DNA from: Zanthoxylum bungeanum
Taxonomy: Eukaryota > Streptophyta > Magnoliopsida > Sapindales > Rutaceae
NCBI GenBank assembly: GCA_019454045.1
Contig: SKCR01017754.1
Location: forward strand, 1 to 64,000
Reading direction: 5' to 3'
Length of the DNA: 64,000 nucleotides
The notes under the pieces are model-generated. The model saw nothing but the letters and a program-made list of their open reading frames with translations, was not told where the DNA came from and searched no databases. The position numbers were made by a program, and so were the translations under genes. This document shows, one piece after another, positions 33,781-44,550 of this stretch; positions within the stretch are counted from its first letter, which is position 1, and each line of letters opens with the position of its first letter.

Positions 33781-34695
33781 TACAAATTAATATATTATAT
33801 TAAGGGAGATATCTAAAATAGTAGTGGTAAAAGTAGATCCTTTAACCCTAGCATTTTATTTTATTGTAATTTTATTTTTCAGTATTTACTTTACCGCATT
33901 TACTTTTCAGCATTGTACTTTATGTCTTTTATTTTTAAGTTTTTACTAGCCTTAGATATGTGTCGTAGCTAAGTTAGTTATCTGGGGTTGTGATGAATTT
34001 TAATATCACCGATTCATAAGAGGTTATTTTATAGTTTGGGTAATTTAAAGGTTTACTTATTAAGTCTTAAGCTTAATGCGTCTTGTTAACTGGCCACTAA
34101 TAAGATTGATCTGGTAAATCTAAAATAAAATTGACAAAGGAATTTTAGGTTTTAGCCTTAGACTTAATAGCCCACGATCTTCATTGAAGATAGATAACCC
34201 TTTAATAGATTTCCTACAGGATAGACATATACCTGTCGGGCGGGGGTAGCCATAATTGAAACATAATCTTAATAAATCCAGGTAATTTGGTTGACATAGA
34301 CATATGGTTCAATTGGGTTATACTGGGTATTTGCATCTGACCATCGACAGAGGCTTTTGCATAATTTCGTGTTCCAGGTTAGTAAACCGATATATTACAA
34401 AAACATGAATTAACCACTTCATCTTTAAAAAGATATTGGAAGAAATCACAACCCTGGATAGTTTTACAAATTTGAATTTTCCTCAACCTACTTTCGCGCA
34501 ATTTTATTACTTGTTTTTAAGTTTAAAGTCATCACCCAGTAAATCAATCAATCTGTTAGATACTAGTAATCATTTGGCCTCATAAAAAATTAATAGCTTA
34601 GGTTTTAAGTCCTCATGGGATCGATACTTTTTATATTACTTGAATGATACGTGCGCTTGCATTATACACGTGTGATTACACACCGGTCAAGTTTT

Positions 34696-34713
34696 TGGCG
34701 CCGTTACCGCGGA
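34696..34713 (+). promoter_or_regulatory. Primer-binding site (tRNA-Asp) of Athila copy 2
   Basis: TGGCGCCGTTACCGCGGA differs at two positions from the expected complement of the tRNA-Asp 3' end. It is placed a few bases after the LTR, as in copy 1. Confidence 0.85.
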
Positions 34714-34821
34714 CTTATTTATCTTTCACTATTAGTTTTGAGGTTAGATACTTTTACTTGTATCTAATTTCTTTTTGCTTTTTATTTTTATTTTCTTGTG
34801 TTTCAGGTTCTCAGACACTAC

Positions 34822-36390
34822 ATGAGACGAACCAGAAGCTTTGAACTCCAACCGCTTGACCCAGAAATTGAAAGAACCATCAGACAGTTGAGAAGGGAAA
34901 GGCGAGAAGGCCAAGAAGCTTTAGTCAACATGGAACCTGAACCTTTGGAAGTTGTACCACCAATACCCATTCGAGACAGAACCATTCCGGTGGTCGACGG
35001 CTTTATTTCCTGTATTGTACTTCCTCATTTACCAGCAAATGCGTGTGACATCAAAACATGCATTCAGATGATTCAGCAATCAGTGCAGTTTGGGGGGAAG
35101 CAACTGAAGATCCTAATACCCACATTAGCAATTTCCTGGAAGTTTGCGGCACTTTCAATTACAACCGAGAAGCTGAAGAAGCAATGAGACTGCGGGTTTT
35201 TCCATATTTCTTGAAAGACAGAGCTAAAGCTTGGCTACATTCACTACCAGCAGGTTCCATCACAACTTGGAACACTCTTGCCACCAAATTCCTTACAAAG
35301 TATTTTCCACCAGCCAGAACTGGAAAGCTGAGGAATGACATCACATATTTTGTACAACAAGACTCAGAAAATCTCTACGAAGCTTGGGAAAGGTACAAAG
35401 ATTTACTCCGGAAATGTCCTCACCATGAGATTCCAAAGTGGCTTCAAGTGATGCTGCTGCTGGAGGAGCTTTGATGGCAAAAGGAGAAGATCAAGCCTAT
35501 GACCTAATCAAAGAAATGGCCAACAATAATTCCTTCTGGCCAACTGAAAGAAGCATGATCCAAAGAATTGCAGGAATTTATGAAGTTGGAGCCAATACAG
35601 CAGTCAACGCCAAGCTGGATCAGATATGCAAATTCATGGAGACTCTCAACACTGGATCCATAAGTTCACCATATGGAGGAGCACCAGAACCAAACCAACT
35701 TGAAGAGACGGTGAATTATGTCAACAATTTCAACAGACATGGGAACAATCCATATTCCAACACCTACAACCCAGGGTGGAGGAATCATCCAAATTTCTCA
35801 TGGAGAAACAATTCAGGGCAAAAGAACTATCCACCACCCGGATTCCAGCAACAGAACAAAAGCCATGAGTTTGAAAAAGAACCAGAAATGAAAGAATGGA
35901 TTGTGGAGATGTTCAAAAAGAAACAAGCAGCATATGATGCTATCTTTCAGAGCCAATCAGCTTCCATCAAAGCACTGGAGAATCAAATTGGACAACTGGC
36001 CAATGCTTAGAGTTACAGACCGCTAGGGAATCTTCCCAGCAATATAGAACCAAATCCAAGGAACCGAGGGAATGAGCAATATCAAGCCATCACCTTGAAA
36101 AGCGGTACTGAAATCAACAAAGATGTTGGAATCAAGGCAACAATTGAGGAAGTTCCAAAAGATGCAGTTCCACAGATGGAGGAAAAAGAAGCAAATGAAA
36201 AAGAAAAGATCAGATCATTCCACCTCCACATTTTCCTCAGCGTCTTCAGAAAAACAAACTGGACAAGCAGTTTGCTCGATTCTTGGAGGTGTTCAAAAAG
36301 CTGCACATCAACATCCCATTTGCAGAAACATTAGAAGAAATGCCCAGCTATGTAAAATTCATGAAAGACATTCTTTCACGAAAATGAAGA
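34822..36390 (+). pseudogene. gag of Athila copy 2
   Basis: Starts at the ATG at 34822 (MRRTRSFELQPLDPE), just after an acceptor-like TTGTGTTTCAG/GT. It contains EREIE-type basic residues, MEPEPLEVVPPIPIRDR, KAWLHSLPAGSITTWNTL, FPPARTGKLRNDI, WERYKDLLRKCPHHEIPKWL, and then the Asn/Gln-rich region with NQIGQLANA. Lesions include a one-base loss near 35097, a deletion of about 50 bases near 35448 that removes the NGLSG-type segment present in copy 1, a stop at 36008 and frameshifts after 36200. It is the structural protein of the particle and inactive here. Confidence 0.88.
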
Positions 36391-36399
36391 TTAGGAGAC

Positions 36400-36803
36400 T
36401 ACGAGACAGTAGCATTGACGGAAGAGTGCAGTGCCATCATGCAGAGGAAACTCCCCCCGAAGTTGAAAGATCCTGGCAGTTTCACTGTCCCATGCACCAT
36501 TGGAGAACATTATATCGGTAAGGCTTTATGTGACTTAGGTGCAAGTGTTAATTTGATGTCTTTTCTATTTACAGGAAACTGCAAATTGGAGAAGCAATGC
36601 CTACCTCAATCTCTCTGCAACTTGCTGATCGAACGCTCGCATTTCCAAGAGGTGTTGTTGAAGATGTCCTGGTCAAAGTTGACAAACTCATTCTCCCAGC
36701 GGATTTCATTATCCTTGACATGGAGGAAGACAAAGATGTGTCTATCATCCTTGAGAGACCATTCTTGGCAACAGGTCGAACTTTTATTGATGTACAAAAA
36801 TGA
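36400..36803 (+). pseudogene. Protease region of Athila copy 2
   Basis: SFTVPCTIGEHYIGKALCDL followed by GASVNL (36478-36555) holds the DLGA retropepsin active site. MPTSISLQLADRTLAFPRG, VVEDVLVKVDKL, ADFIILDMEED and IILERPFLATGRTFIDVQ follow in another frame (36597-36803). The frame changes near 36560. It is the same arrangement as copy 1 at 7741-8270. Confidence 0.82.
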
Positions 36804-36812
36804 GAACTAACC

Positions 36813-37040
36813 ATGAAAGTTCAAGACCAAGAAGTTACCTTTAATGTTTTCAAAACCATGAAATTCCCGAGCGATGAAAATGAAGAAGAATGTTTCAGAA
36901 TTGATGTTGTTGATAGTATCAGTCAGGATACTGATACAACTCCCACGAAAAAACTTGAAGCTTGCATCACCAACATAACTGACAGCGAGCTAGATGCTGA
37001 AATTCTGGAATGTATCAACTATCTTGACAAGCCGTTTCGT
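36813..37040 (+). pseudogene. Protease-RT linker of Athila copy 2
   Basis: MKVQDQEVTFNVFKTMKFP opens an 81-codon stretch ending at a stop at 37058. It corresponds to 7942-7740 of copy 1, where the deletion begins. No enzymatic motif is visible; it is probably a spacer of Pol. Confidence 0.55.
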
Positions 37041-37059
37041 TTCAAAGTGACACCATAAA

Positions 37060-38330
37060 TAGAAAGCCTGAAACTACCAAAGAAAGATCGAATCAAGCCT
37101 TCGATTGAAGAACCACCAGAGCTGGAGCTGAAGTTACTTCCGAGCCATCTCAGGTATGCATTTCTTGGAAACTCTTCTGAATTACCTGTTATTATTTCTT
37201 CTTCACTAACAGTGGAGCAGGAAGAAAAGTTGCTGAGAGTGTTACGAGAACACAAAAGAGCCATTGGCTAGACTATAGCAGAGATTCGAGGCATTAGTCC
37301 ATCATTTTTCATGCACAAGATTCTAATAAATGATGAGTACAAATCCACAGTGGAGCATCAATGGAGACTCAATCCAATCATGAAGGAAGTCGTGAAGAAA
37401 GAAATCATCAAATAGTTGGATGCTGACATCATTTACCTCATCTAAGACAGCACTTGGGTGAGTCCTATGCAGTGTGTACCAAAGAAATGAGGAATAACTG
37501 TAGTCACAAATGAAAAGAACGAGCTGATTCCAACAAGAACTGTGACTGGATAGAGAGTTTGTATGGACTACCGGAAGCTGAACAAAGAAATACCATTTTC
37601 CGCTGCCATTCATTGATCATATGCTAGACAGACTGGCGGGACATGAGTTCTATTACTTTCTGGACGGATATTCAGGGTATAATCAGATTGCTATCGCCCC
37701 AAAAGATCAGGAGAAAACCATTTTTACATGTTCGTATGGTACTTTTGCATTCCGCGGGATGCCATTTGGATTATGTAATGCCTCTGCCACATTTCAGCAT
37801 TGCATGATGGCTATCTTCTCAGACATGCTGGAACAGAGTATGGAGGTATTTATGGATGACTTCTCTGTGTTTGGAGACTTTTTTGACCACTGCTTGCAAA
37901 ATCTAGAACATGTATTACAAAGATACGAAGATACCAACCTTGTACTCAACTGGGAGAAATGACACTCCATGGTGCATGAAGGCATTGTTCTTGGACACCG
38001 GATCTCACAAAAGGGAATCAAGGTAGACAAAGCAAAGATTGAAACAATTGAAAAACTACCTCCGCCGACATCAGTCAAAGGGATTCAGAGCTTTCTCGGA
38101 CATGCTGGTTTTTACAAGAGATTTATCAAAGACTTTTCCAAGATTGCTAAACCTCTGTGCAATCTTCTGGAGAAGGATGTGCCTTTCAACTTCACTAAAT
38201 AATGCCATGAAGATTTTTAAATCCTAAAATAGAAGTTTGTCTCTGCTCTTATCATTGTAGCACCAGACTGGACCCTTCCATTTGAGGTAATGTGTGACGC
38301 TAGTGATTTTACTGTAGGTGCAGTTTTAGG
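37060..38330 (+). pseudogene. Reverse transcriptase of Athila copy 2
   Basis: Fingers remnants VEHQWRLNPIMKEVVKKEII and DYRKLNKE (37340-37590) are followed by an open block from 37621: LDGYSGYNQIAIAPKDQEKT, FAFRGMPFGLCNASATFQ and the active site VFMDDFSVF (FMDD form of YxDD) near 37850. Then come GHRISQKGIKVDKAKIE and the thumb-like FLGHAGFYKRFIKDFSK. At least eight in-frame stops occur, several of the CAG/CAA to TAG/TAA kind. It would copy element RNA into DNA. This domain is deleted in copy 1. Confidence 0.9.
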
Positions 38331-38660
38331 ATAACACAAAGCAAAGATTTTCCACACCATTGACTACTCCAGCAGAACTCTGAATGAAGCTCAACTCAAC
38401 TACACAACCACTGAAAAGGAATTGCTTGCAGTTGTGTTCGCTTTTGACAAATTCCGCTCTTATCTGCTGGGTCCCAAAGTAGTGGTCTACACAGATCATT
38501 CAGCAATCAAATATCTAATCGCGAAGAAAGATACCAAACCCAGATTGATCCGTTGGATACTTCTTCTGCAAGAATTTGACGTGGAGATCAGAGATAGAAA
38601 AGGGACAGAAAATCAGGTGGCAGATCATTTATCGAGGCTTGAGAATGGACAAACAACTGG
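38270..38660 (+). pseudogene. RNase H of Athila copy 2
   Basis: PFEVMCDASDFTVGAVLG (near 38280) carries the first catalytic aspartate. [19 protein letters not shown] (38415-38470) holds the glutamate. [12 protein letters not shown] has the next aspartate, and [11 protein letters not shown] near 38610 is the C-terminal motif. A stop interrupts it near 38332; from 38422 the frame is open. It removes the RNA strand during reverse transcription. Confidence 0.88.
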
Positions 38661-40016
38661 CAAAGAACTGACAATCAAAGAAACTTTTCCAGATGAACAA
38701 CTGTTTGCCATGAAACAGCATGATGCTCCTTGGTATGCTAATTCTGTCAATTACATAGTGTCAGGAAAATGGCTGTTGGAATGGAAAACTCAGCAACGAA
38801 AGAAGTTCTTCAAAGAAGTCAAGCACTATGTTTGGGATGAGTCGTACCTGTTCAAACGATGTGCTGATCAATTATTGAGACAGTGTGTTCCACAAGAGGA
38901 GGTCAACAGTGTTTTTCAACATTGTCATTCATCACCATATGACGGACACTTCAGCGGAAACAAAACTACAGCCAAAGTCTTACAATCAGGTTTGTTCTGG
39001 CCCACTCTTTTTAAAGATGCTTACTTGTTTTTTCTTCAATGTGACTGGTGCCAGAGAACAGTAAATATTTTAAGGAGAAATGAAGGACCTCTGTAAAATA
39101 TTCTGGAAGTGGAGATATTCGATGTGTGGGGTATTGATTTTATGGGACCCTTTGTGCCATCGATCGGAAACCTGTATATATTGGTTGCTGTAGACTACGT
39201 CTCCAAATGGGTTGAAGCAATTACACTGCCATCCAACGATTCAAAAGTGGTGATCAAGTTCCTTAAAAGAATATTTTCACTCGCTTCGGAACACCTTAGG
39301 AAATTATCAGTGTTGGTGGCACACATTTCTGCAACAAATATTTCGATGCGCTCTTATCCAAATATGGAGTTACTCATAAAGTTGCCATTGCCTACCATCC
39401 TCAGTCAAATGGACAGGTTGAAGTTTCAAACATGGAGATCAAAAGAATCTTGGAGAGAACTGTTGGATCAACAAATAGGGATTGGTCTACAAAACTGGAT
39501 GATGCATTATGGGCCTACCGGACAGCTTACAAGACATCTATTGGTATGTCCCCATATCGATTGGTGTTTGGGAAAGCATGTCATCTGCCAGTTGAGCTTG
39601 AACACAAGGCGTACTGGGTACTGAAGAAGTTGAATCTTGATTCACAAGCTGCAGGAGAGAAACGACTTTACCAACTCAACGAATTGGAGGAGTTTCATCT
39701 ATAAGCTTATGAGAATGCCAGATTATACAAAGAAAAGACCAAGAAATGGCATGACCAAAAAATAGTGCGCAGACAATTGGAACCAAGGCAGCAGGTGTTG
39801 TTGTACAATTCACGGTTGAAACTTTTCATTGGAAAGTTGAAATCAAGGTGGTGAGGTCCATTTGTGCTCACTCAGGTTTTACCATATGGAGCTGTTGAGT
39901 TACTGGATCCCAATACCAACAACACATTCAAGGTTAACAGTCAGCGTGTCAAACACTACTGGGGAGAATCATTTGAGCAATAAAAAGAAAATGTCACACT
40001 TTCAGATCCAGCCTAA
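38661..40016 (+). pseudogene. Integrase of Athila copy 2
   Basis: The zinc-binding region [11 protein letters not shown] ... CDWC lies at 38925-39055. The first catalytic aspartate is in [11 protein letters not shown] near 39130. The segment with the second aspartate is frameshifted around 39300. The glutamate region (SNGQVEVSN in another frame) is near 39410-39440, followed by [20 protein letters not shown] and [19 protein letters not shown]. The C-terminal domain (LPYGAVELLDPNTNNTFKVN, HYWGESFE) ends at 40016 and corresponds to the fragment kept in copy 1. Confidence 0.9.
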
Positions 40017-40154
40017 CGTTCGAGAAGTCATGTCTAGCTGACGACGTTAAACTTAGCGCTTGCAGGGAGGCAACCCATACAATTTGTGTATATTTTGTGA
40101 TCTGGTGTGTTTTATTTTTGTGTGTTTAATTTTTGCAGGTAAAGTCATTTCACG
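40017..40154 (+). promoter_or_regulatory. Conserved linker with splice-acceptor-like site before ORF-X (copy 2)
   Basis: CTTAGCGCTTGCAGGGAGGCAACCC-type sequence near 40050-40080, then a T-rich tract ending AATTTTTGCAG/GT at about 40140, about 15 bases before the ORF-X ATG. The layout is the same as in copy 1. Confidence 0.4.
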
Positions 40155-40703
40155 ATGGAAGAAGCTCTCGTAAATCTTCACAAGCAATTTCCTTCTCTCC
40201 CTCAAAAATCTCTTATGAAAAATTACAAAGCTCGCTTGGAACGGATGAGATTACTGATGATCAAAGGTATTCTTACTGATATTCGTTGGATTATTGAAGC
40301 ACGAGTCCGATTAGCAGGTGAGTACTCTGATTCTTATAATTCTTATTTGCCTGGTTTTTGAAGAAGCACCTATGCAAAGAAACGTAGAGCTAAGCAAATG
40401 GGTGTTTGTTACAAATGTGCACGCTAAAATTGCAATACTCGTTGTCATTCTTTAGGAATGATGTCTGATAATCGCGAAGATAAAATTAAATTCATTAGGG
40501 ATGTCTTGAGTAAGGAGTCTTTAGATGATATATATTCGACTCTTGAGATGCATCCCAGTGGATATGTTCATATAGCCATCCGCAAATTACATACACAATT
40601 CCAAAAAGAAAGACAACAGTTAAGTCTCGGGAATCTGACTCAAAAAGACCTTGTTTGCCAATTTATAAGAAAATTGGATGGGAAGCTTGTCCCTGACGCA
40701 TAG
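40155..40703 (+). pseudogene. ORF-X accessory ORF, Athila copy 2
   Basis: About 182 codons in one frame with no frameshift, but with two stops, one near 40361 and one in the Cys cluster near 40426. MEEALVNLHKQFPSLPQKSL begins the protein; YAKKRRAKQMGVCYKCAR and CNTRCHSLG form the basic run and Cys cluster. IKFIRDVLSKESLDD and KLHTQFQKERQQLSLG follow. Of the two stops, that in the Cys cluster is a tryptophan codon in copy 1 (TGG to TGA/TAA type change), and copy 1 is open at the other. The two ORF-X copies stay similar over their whole length, as expected for a sequence once under selection. The function is unknown. Confidence 0.65.
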
Positions 40704-40951
40704 ACGTCAATCAAGCTGTAAATTATTGTAAATATTATATCTCTTTGTCTTTTCCTAATAATTGTGATTTGTTTTGTTATTTTCTTTTATTTTCTCCGAC
40801 AAGATCCAGATCTTTTTGACTATCACGATTTATTTTACTGTTTAACTAATAATTTTCATTTGGCAGGTACTAGTGCTATTATTTTTACTCACCCATTTCA
40901 GGTGTTATAAATTCAATTCATCATTGCACTTTTGAAGGCATCCAGATAAAA
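40704..40951 (+). other. Spacer between ORF-X and LOG-like ORF with acceptor-like sites
   Basis: Non-coding, T-rich. Acceptor-like TTTGGCAG/GT (near 40866) and CCCATTTCAG/GT (near 40902) lie upstream of the LOG-like ATG at 40952. Copy 1 has the counterpart CACCCTTTTCAG/GT near 6475. Confidence 0.4.
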
Positions 40952-41603
40952 ATGGAAGCCACTTCAAGAAGATAAGTTGAAAACATCTGTGTGTTTTGCG
41001 GTACTAGTGTTGGTACTAAGCCACAATACGTAGCATCAGCACAGGAATTGGGACGAGTCATAGCTGAGAAAAATATGCACCTAGTATATGGTGGAGGCAA
41101 TCTTGGACTAATGTGGATCGTTTCAAAGGCCGTACATGATAGAGGCAGTCAAGTTCTGGGAATCATCCCAAAACCTTTGGCAGAGGCAGATCTTATAGGA
41201 TCATCAAATGGAGAAGAACTGATCGTGTCAGGTATGTCTGAATGACTGGTGGAAATGATTAACCGTGTTGATGCTTTTATTGCTTTCCAGGTGGTTTGGG
41301 CACGTTGGCGGAGATTTTTACAGTGCTATCTTGGGCGAACTTGAACATACACTAGAAACCAATTGGATTGTTCAACGCAGAAGGATTTATGATTTTCTTT
41401 GTGTATTTCTTGATGATGCTCAGAGAAATGGGTTCGTGTCAAAACCTTTAAAAGAACTCTTCTTCACTGCCAGAACTGTCCAAGATTTAATTGACCAAAT
41501 CTTAGCCTATGAACCACAAATTGACCATATCATTTCCAAGATAAAATGGTCCGATAATGATCGTGGTAAGAAGCGTCGGATAAATCTGGATCTTAACCTT
41601 TAA
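40952..41603 (+). pseudogene. LOG-like cytokinin riboside 5'-monophosphate phosphoribohydrolase, Athila copy 2
   Basis: It starts MEATSRR, then a TAA, then VENICVFCGTSVGTKPQYV, the typical LOG N-terminus. LVYGGGNLGLM (near 41082-41115) is the phosphate-binding loop; IIPKPLAEADLIGSSNGEEL follows. A TGA replaces a Cys codon near 41243 (copy 1 has SECL). A base is missing at about 41287, just before PGGLGTL, and a TAG stands in the segment WANLNIH. From about 41370 the frame is open again to the C-terminus (FLCVFLDDAQRNGFVSKPL, then RGKKRRINLDLNL). The N-terminal half is better here and the catalytic half better in copy 1. It is intronless and sits in the same slot as in copy 1. Confidence 0.85.
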
Positions 41604-42916
41604 ATTTCCCATTTAGATGTAGAATTTCAGCTAACCAGGTACTATCTTCTAAACTCTTCTTCTAATGTTTAAGACATTGGGGACAATGTCTCATTTATGT
41701 TTGAGGGTGGGGAATAGTTGATTAGTATCTTGTTTGTATTTTATTTTTATTTTTAGTCCAATTTTTTTTTGAAAAATACAAATAATAATAATAAATTGAA
41801 AAATTTTACAAAAAAAAAATCAAAAAAATATTTTGTCTTTTTGTGTTTTTAATTTGATTAATCGGGTGAAATTGGTAAGAGATAGCTGTGTAAGGAGTTT
41901 CCACTCCTGAGACGTATCTCAAATCTATTTTGGAACAAGTTAATTTTTGTTTATTTCCTTTTAAATTATTTAATTTGTGAATTCTTTATAATACTGACTA
42001 AAATGGATCTTCATATGCTCAGTTGACAGGTATTATTAACGTACATGGTAACATACGGACATGAGCTGTAATTGAAAAGCTTGTAATATTCAGTGCTTTA
42101 GTTTAATAGGAGGAAGCATCTCAAAAAGCAATGGGATAAAAAAAACACATCTGAGATCCGAGTTATTAAGTCTGAAACGGTGTTTTAACACCTAGTACCC
42201 TAAAGCCAACTGGTTTGGGAGTCACTGACCCAAAGCTCGCTACATGGATCAATGATGTTGCAAAAATATATATATCTGAAGTCTGAGTAATTAAGTCTGT
42301 AGGGGTGTCTTAAAACCTGGTGCCGTAAAGCCAACTGGTTTGGGAGTCACTGGCCTAAAGCTCGCTACATAGACAGAAGATATTGTATATAAATAAAAAA
42401 AAATAATAAATAATAAAAAAAATCAGAAAAATTATTCCATTGCTACAAAAATGTGTGAATTCTGATAAAACTTTAGGACAAAAATATTACTCTCTTATCA
42501 ACTGCACTTGTGACTGTTGTGGGTAAAAATGAGTTGATTAATATTTTGTTGGTTGTGTATATGGAGAATGGTAAATATAATCGGAGAATTTACTTATTCG
42601 GTAATTTAGAAAGAAAGAAAACAACTAGTGACTTGGAGTAGAAGTTTCACCTGATTAGTCACTAACTTCTTTATTCTCTTTTCTCTTGTCTTTTTGCTTT
42701 TGTGTGCATTAGTTTTACTATCTTTTTACTTTTGTAAAATATTTGTGGATATCATTGCTGTAAACCCTCACGAGACTACAACTCGTCCACTAGGGACACC
42801 TAGGGGTTTAAAGGCTTGTTGCATATGCTAAATGCAACCGTGATCCATACAAAAGTGGCTTAGCTTAATTTTATTTTTATGATTTTATGTTTTGCTCGAG
42901 GACTAGCAAAATGTTA
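41604..42916 (+). other. Non-coding 3' tail of Athila copy 2
   Basis: No gene is seen. The duplicated block with CCAACTGGTTTGGGAGTCAC recurs at about 42150-42250 and 42285-42380, as in copy 1 (reverse strand). Confidence 0.6.
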
Positions 42917-42928
42917 GGTTTGAGGGAG
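42917..42928 (+). promoter_or_regulatory. Polypurine tract of Athila copy 2
   Basis: GGTTTGAGGGAG immediately precedes the 3' LTR start TGATGAGTGG. Confidence 0.75.
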
Positions 42929-44545
42929 TGATGAGTGGTAAATGTATCACTATTTCCCACTCATTTGACCTAATATTTTGAATAGATTCTTGAGTTTTGT
43001 GAATATTTTGATGTGTTTTGTGTTATTTTGTAGATAAATAAAGTTTCAGGACATTCTGGAGGTGATTTGGGGCTAAAAAAGTGAAAAAGGAAAAAAAAGG
43101 CAAAATCATAATTTTGCGTATTGCGACGCGCAATCTTTTGGAGTCGCGACGCCTAACGTGCACCGCTCCATGATAACATACGTCGGGGACACGTGTCAGA
43201 ATCTGAGAAGTTTGATTTTCTAACGTACGTCGTGCCACGTGTCATCATCCTATAGTGCCGACAATCGCCATTGCCACATGTCGCCACATGTCACCCCACG
43301 TATCAGCCACGTCATCACCATGTCAGCAGAAGACCGAGTCAACTTTCCCACGTCACCGCCACGTCATCATCAGCCAATCACAGCGCGCCATGTGTCGTAA
43401 TCCTACGGTGCCGACAATCACCATCGCCACATGTCACCATGTCATTGCCACACCAGCTCAATCATTCAACTCCCAGCCGCCTCTGCCACGTTCACCTTAT
43501 CACCTTATCCATTGCTACGTGTCGAGCTCTCCGCGTTCCACATCGCCAATCATGCACGTCGCGATGCGTCACCACCACCGAGGCCTATAAATTCAGCTCA
43601 TTCTTCTGATTTCATATGTACCTTCCTCTCTGAATTCTCTGATGTAAATAAGGAGTTTGTATCTAGTTTTCCTTAAATTTCAGTTTTGTAATTAATTTTT
43701 AGTTACTTTCTGTAATAATAATTTACTTTCTTTACTTTTTCAGTTTTTACTATTCAGCAATGAGGAGGTAACTTCCCCCTGCTATGGTGAAAGGTAAAAC
43801 TTTTATTACTGCTATTTAGATTACTCTCCCTTATTAGTTATCTGGGGTTGTGATGAATTTTAATATCACCGGTTCATAAGGGGTTATTTTATAGTGTGGG
43901 TAATTTAAAGGTTTAGTTATTAAGTCTTAAGCTTAATGCGTCTTGTTAACTGGCCACTAATAAGATTGATCTGGTAAATCTAAAATAAACTTGACAAATG
44001 AATTTTAGGTTTTAGCCTTAGACTTAATAGCCCACGATCTTCCTTGAGGATAGATAACCCTTTAATAGATTTCCTACAGGATGACATATACCTGTCGGGC
44101 GGGGGTAGCCATAATTGAAACTTAATCTTAATAAATCCAGGTAATTTGGTTGACATAGACATATGGTTCAATTGGGTTATACTGGGTATTTACATCTGAC
44201 CATCGACAGAGGCTTTTGCATAATTTCGTGTTCCAGGTTAGTAAACCGATATATTATAAAAACATGAATTAACCACTTTATCTTTAAAAAGATATTGGAA
44301 GAAATCACAACCCTGGATAGTTTTATAAATCTGAATTTTCCTCAACCTACTTTCGCGTAATTTTATTTACTTGTTTTTAAGTTAAAAGTCATCACCTAGT
44401 AAATCAATCTGTTAGATACTAGTAATCATTTGGCCTCATAAAAAATTAATAGCTTAGGTTTTAAGTCATCGTGGGATCGATACTTTTTATACTACTTGAA
44501 CGATATGTGCGCTTGCGTTATACGCTTGTGATTACGCACTGGTCA
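42929..44545 (+). repeat. 3' LTR of Athila copy 2
   Basis: About 1617 bp with a single U3 (G-box array at 43190-43560), a TATA box CTATAAATTC at about 43585-43594, and a deletion of about 470 bp at 43833 relative to the 5' LTR. It ends CTGGTCA, followed by the TSD TTTAA. Confidence 0.9.
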
Positions 44546-44550
44546 TTTAA

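Larger units (their letters stand above)
29957..34689 (+). repeat. 5' LTR of Athila copy 2, expanded
   Basis: It runs from TGATGAGTGG to GGTCA, seven bases before the PBS. It contains a duplicate of the first 584 bp (29957-30540) directly before a second LTR start at 30541, and a solo LTR insertion (30802-32858). Removing both leaves about 2090 bp. The 3' LTR lacks about 470 bp that are present here at 33530-33985. A TATA box, CTATAAATTC, is at 33291-33300. Confidence 0.85.
29957..44545 (+). mobile_element. Athila-type Ty3/gypsy retrotransposon, copy 2 (carries ORF-X and LOG-like ORF)
   Basis: It is bounded by TGATGAGTGG at 29957 and GGTCA at 44545, with the TSD TTTAA at 29952-29956 and 44546-44550. 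Order: 5' LTR (enlarged by a U3 duplication and a copia-A-family solo LTR), tRNA-Asp PBS, gag, protease, RT, RNase H, integrase, ORF-X, LOG-like ORF, non-coding tail, PPT, 3' LTR. Nearly all domains are present but carry stops and frameshifts. The internal domain is clearly related to copy 1, yet most of U3 is different, so the two belong to different subfamilies that share the accessory cassette. Confidence 0.9.
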
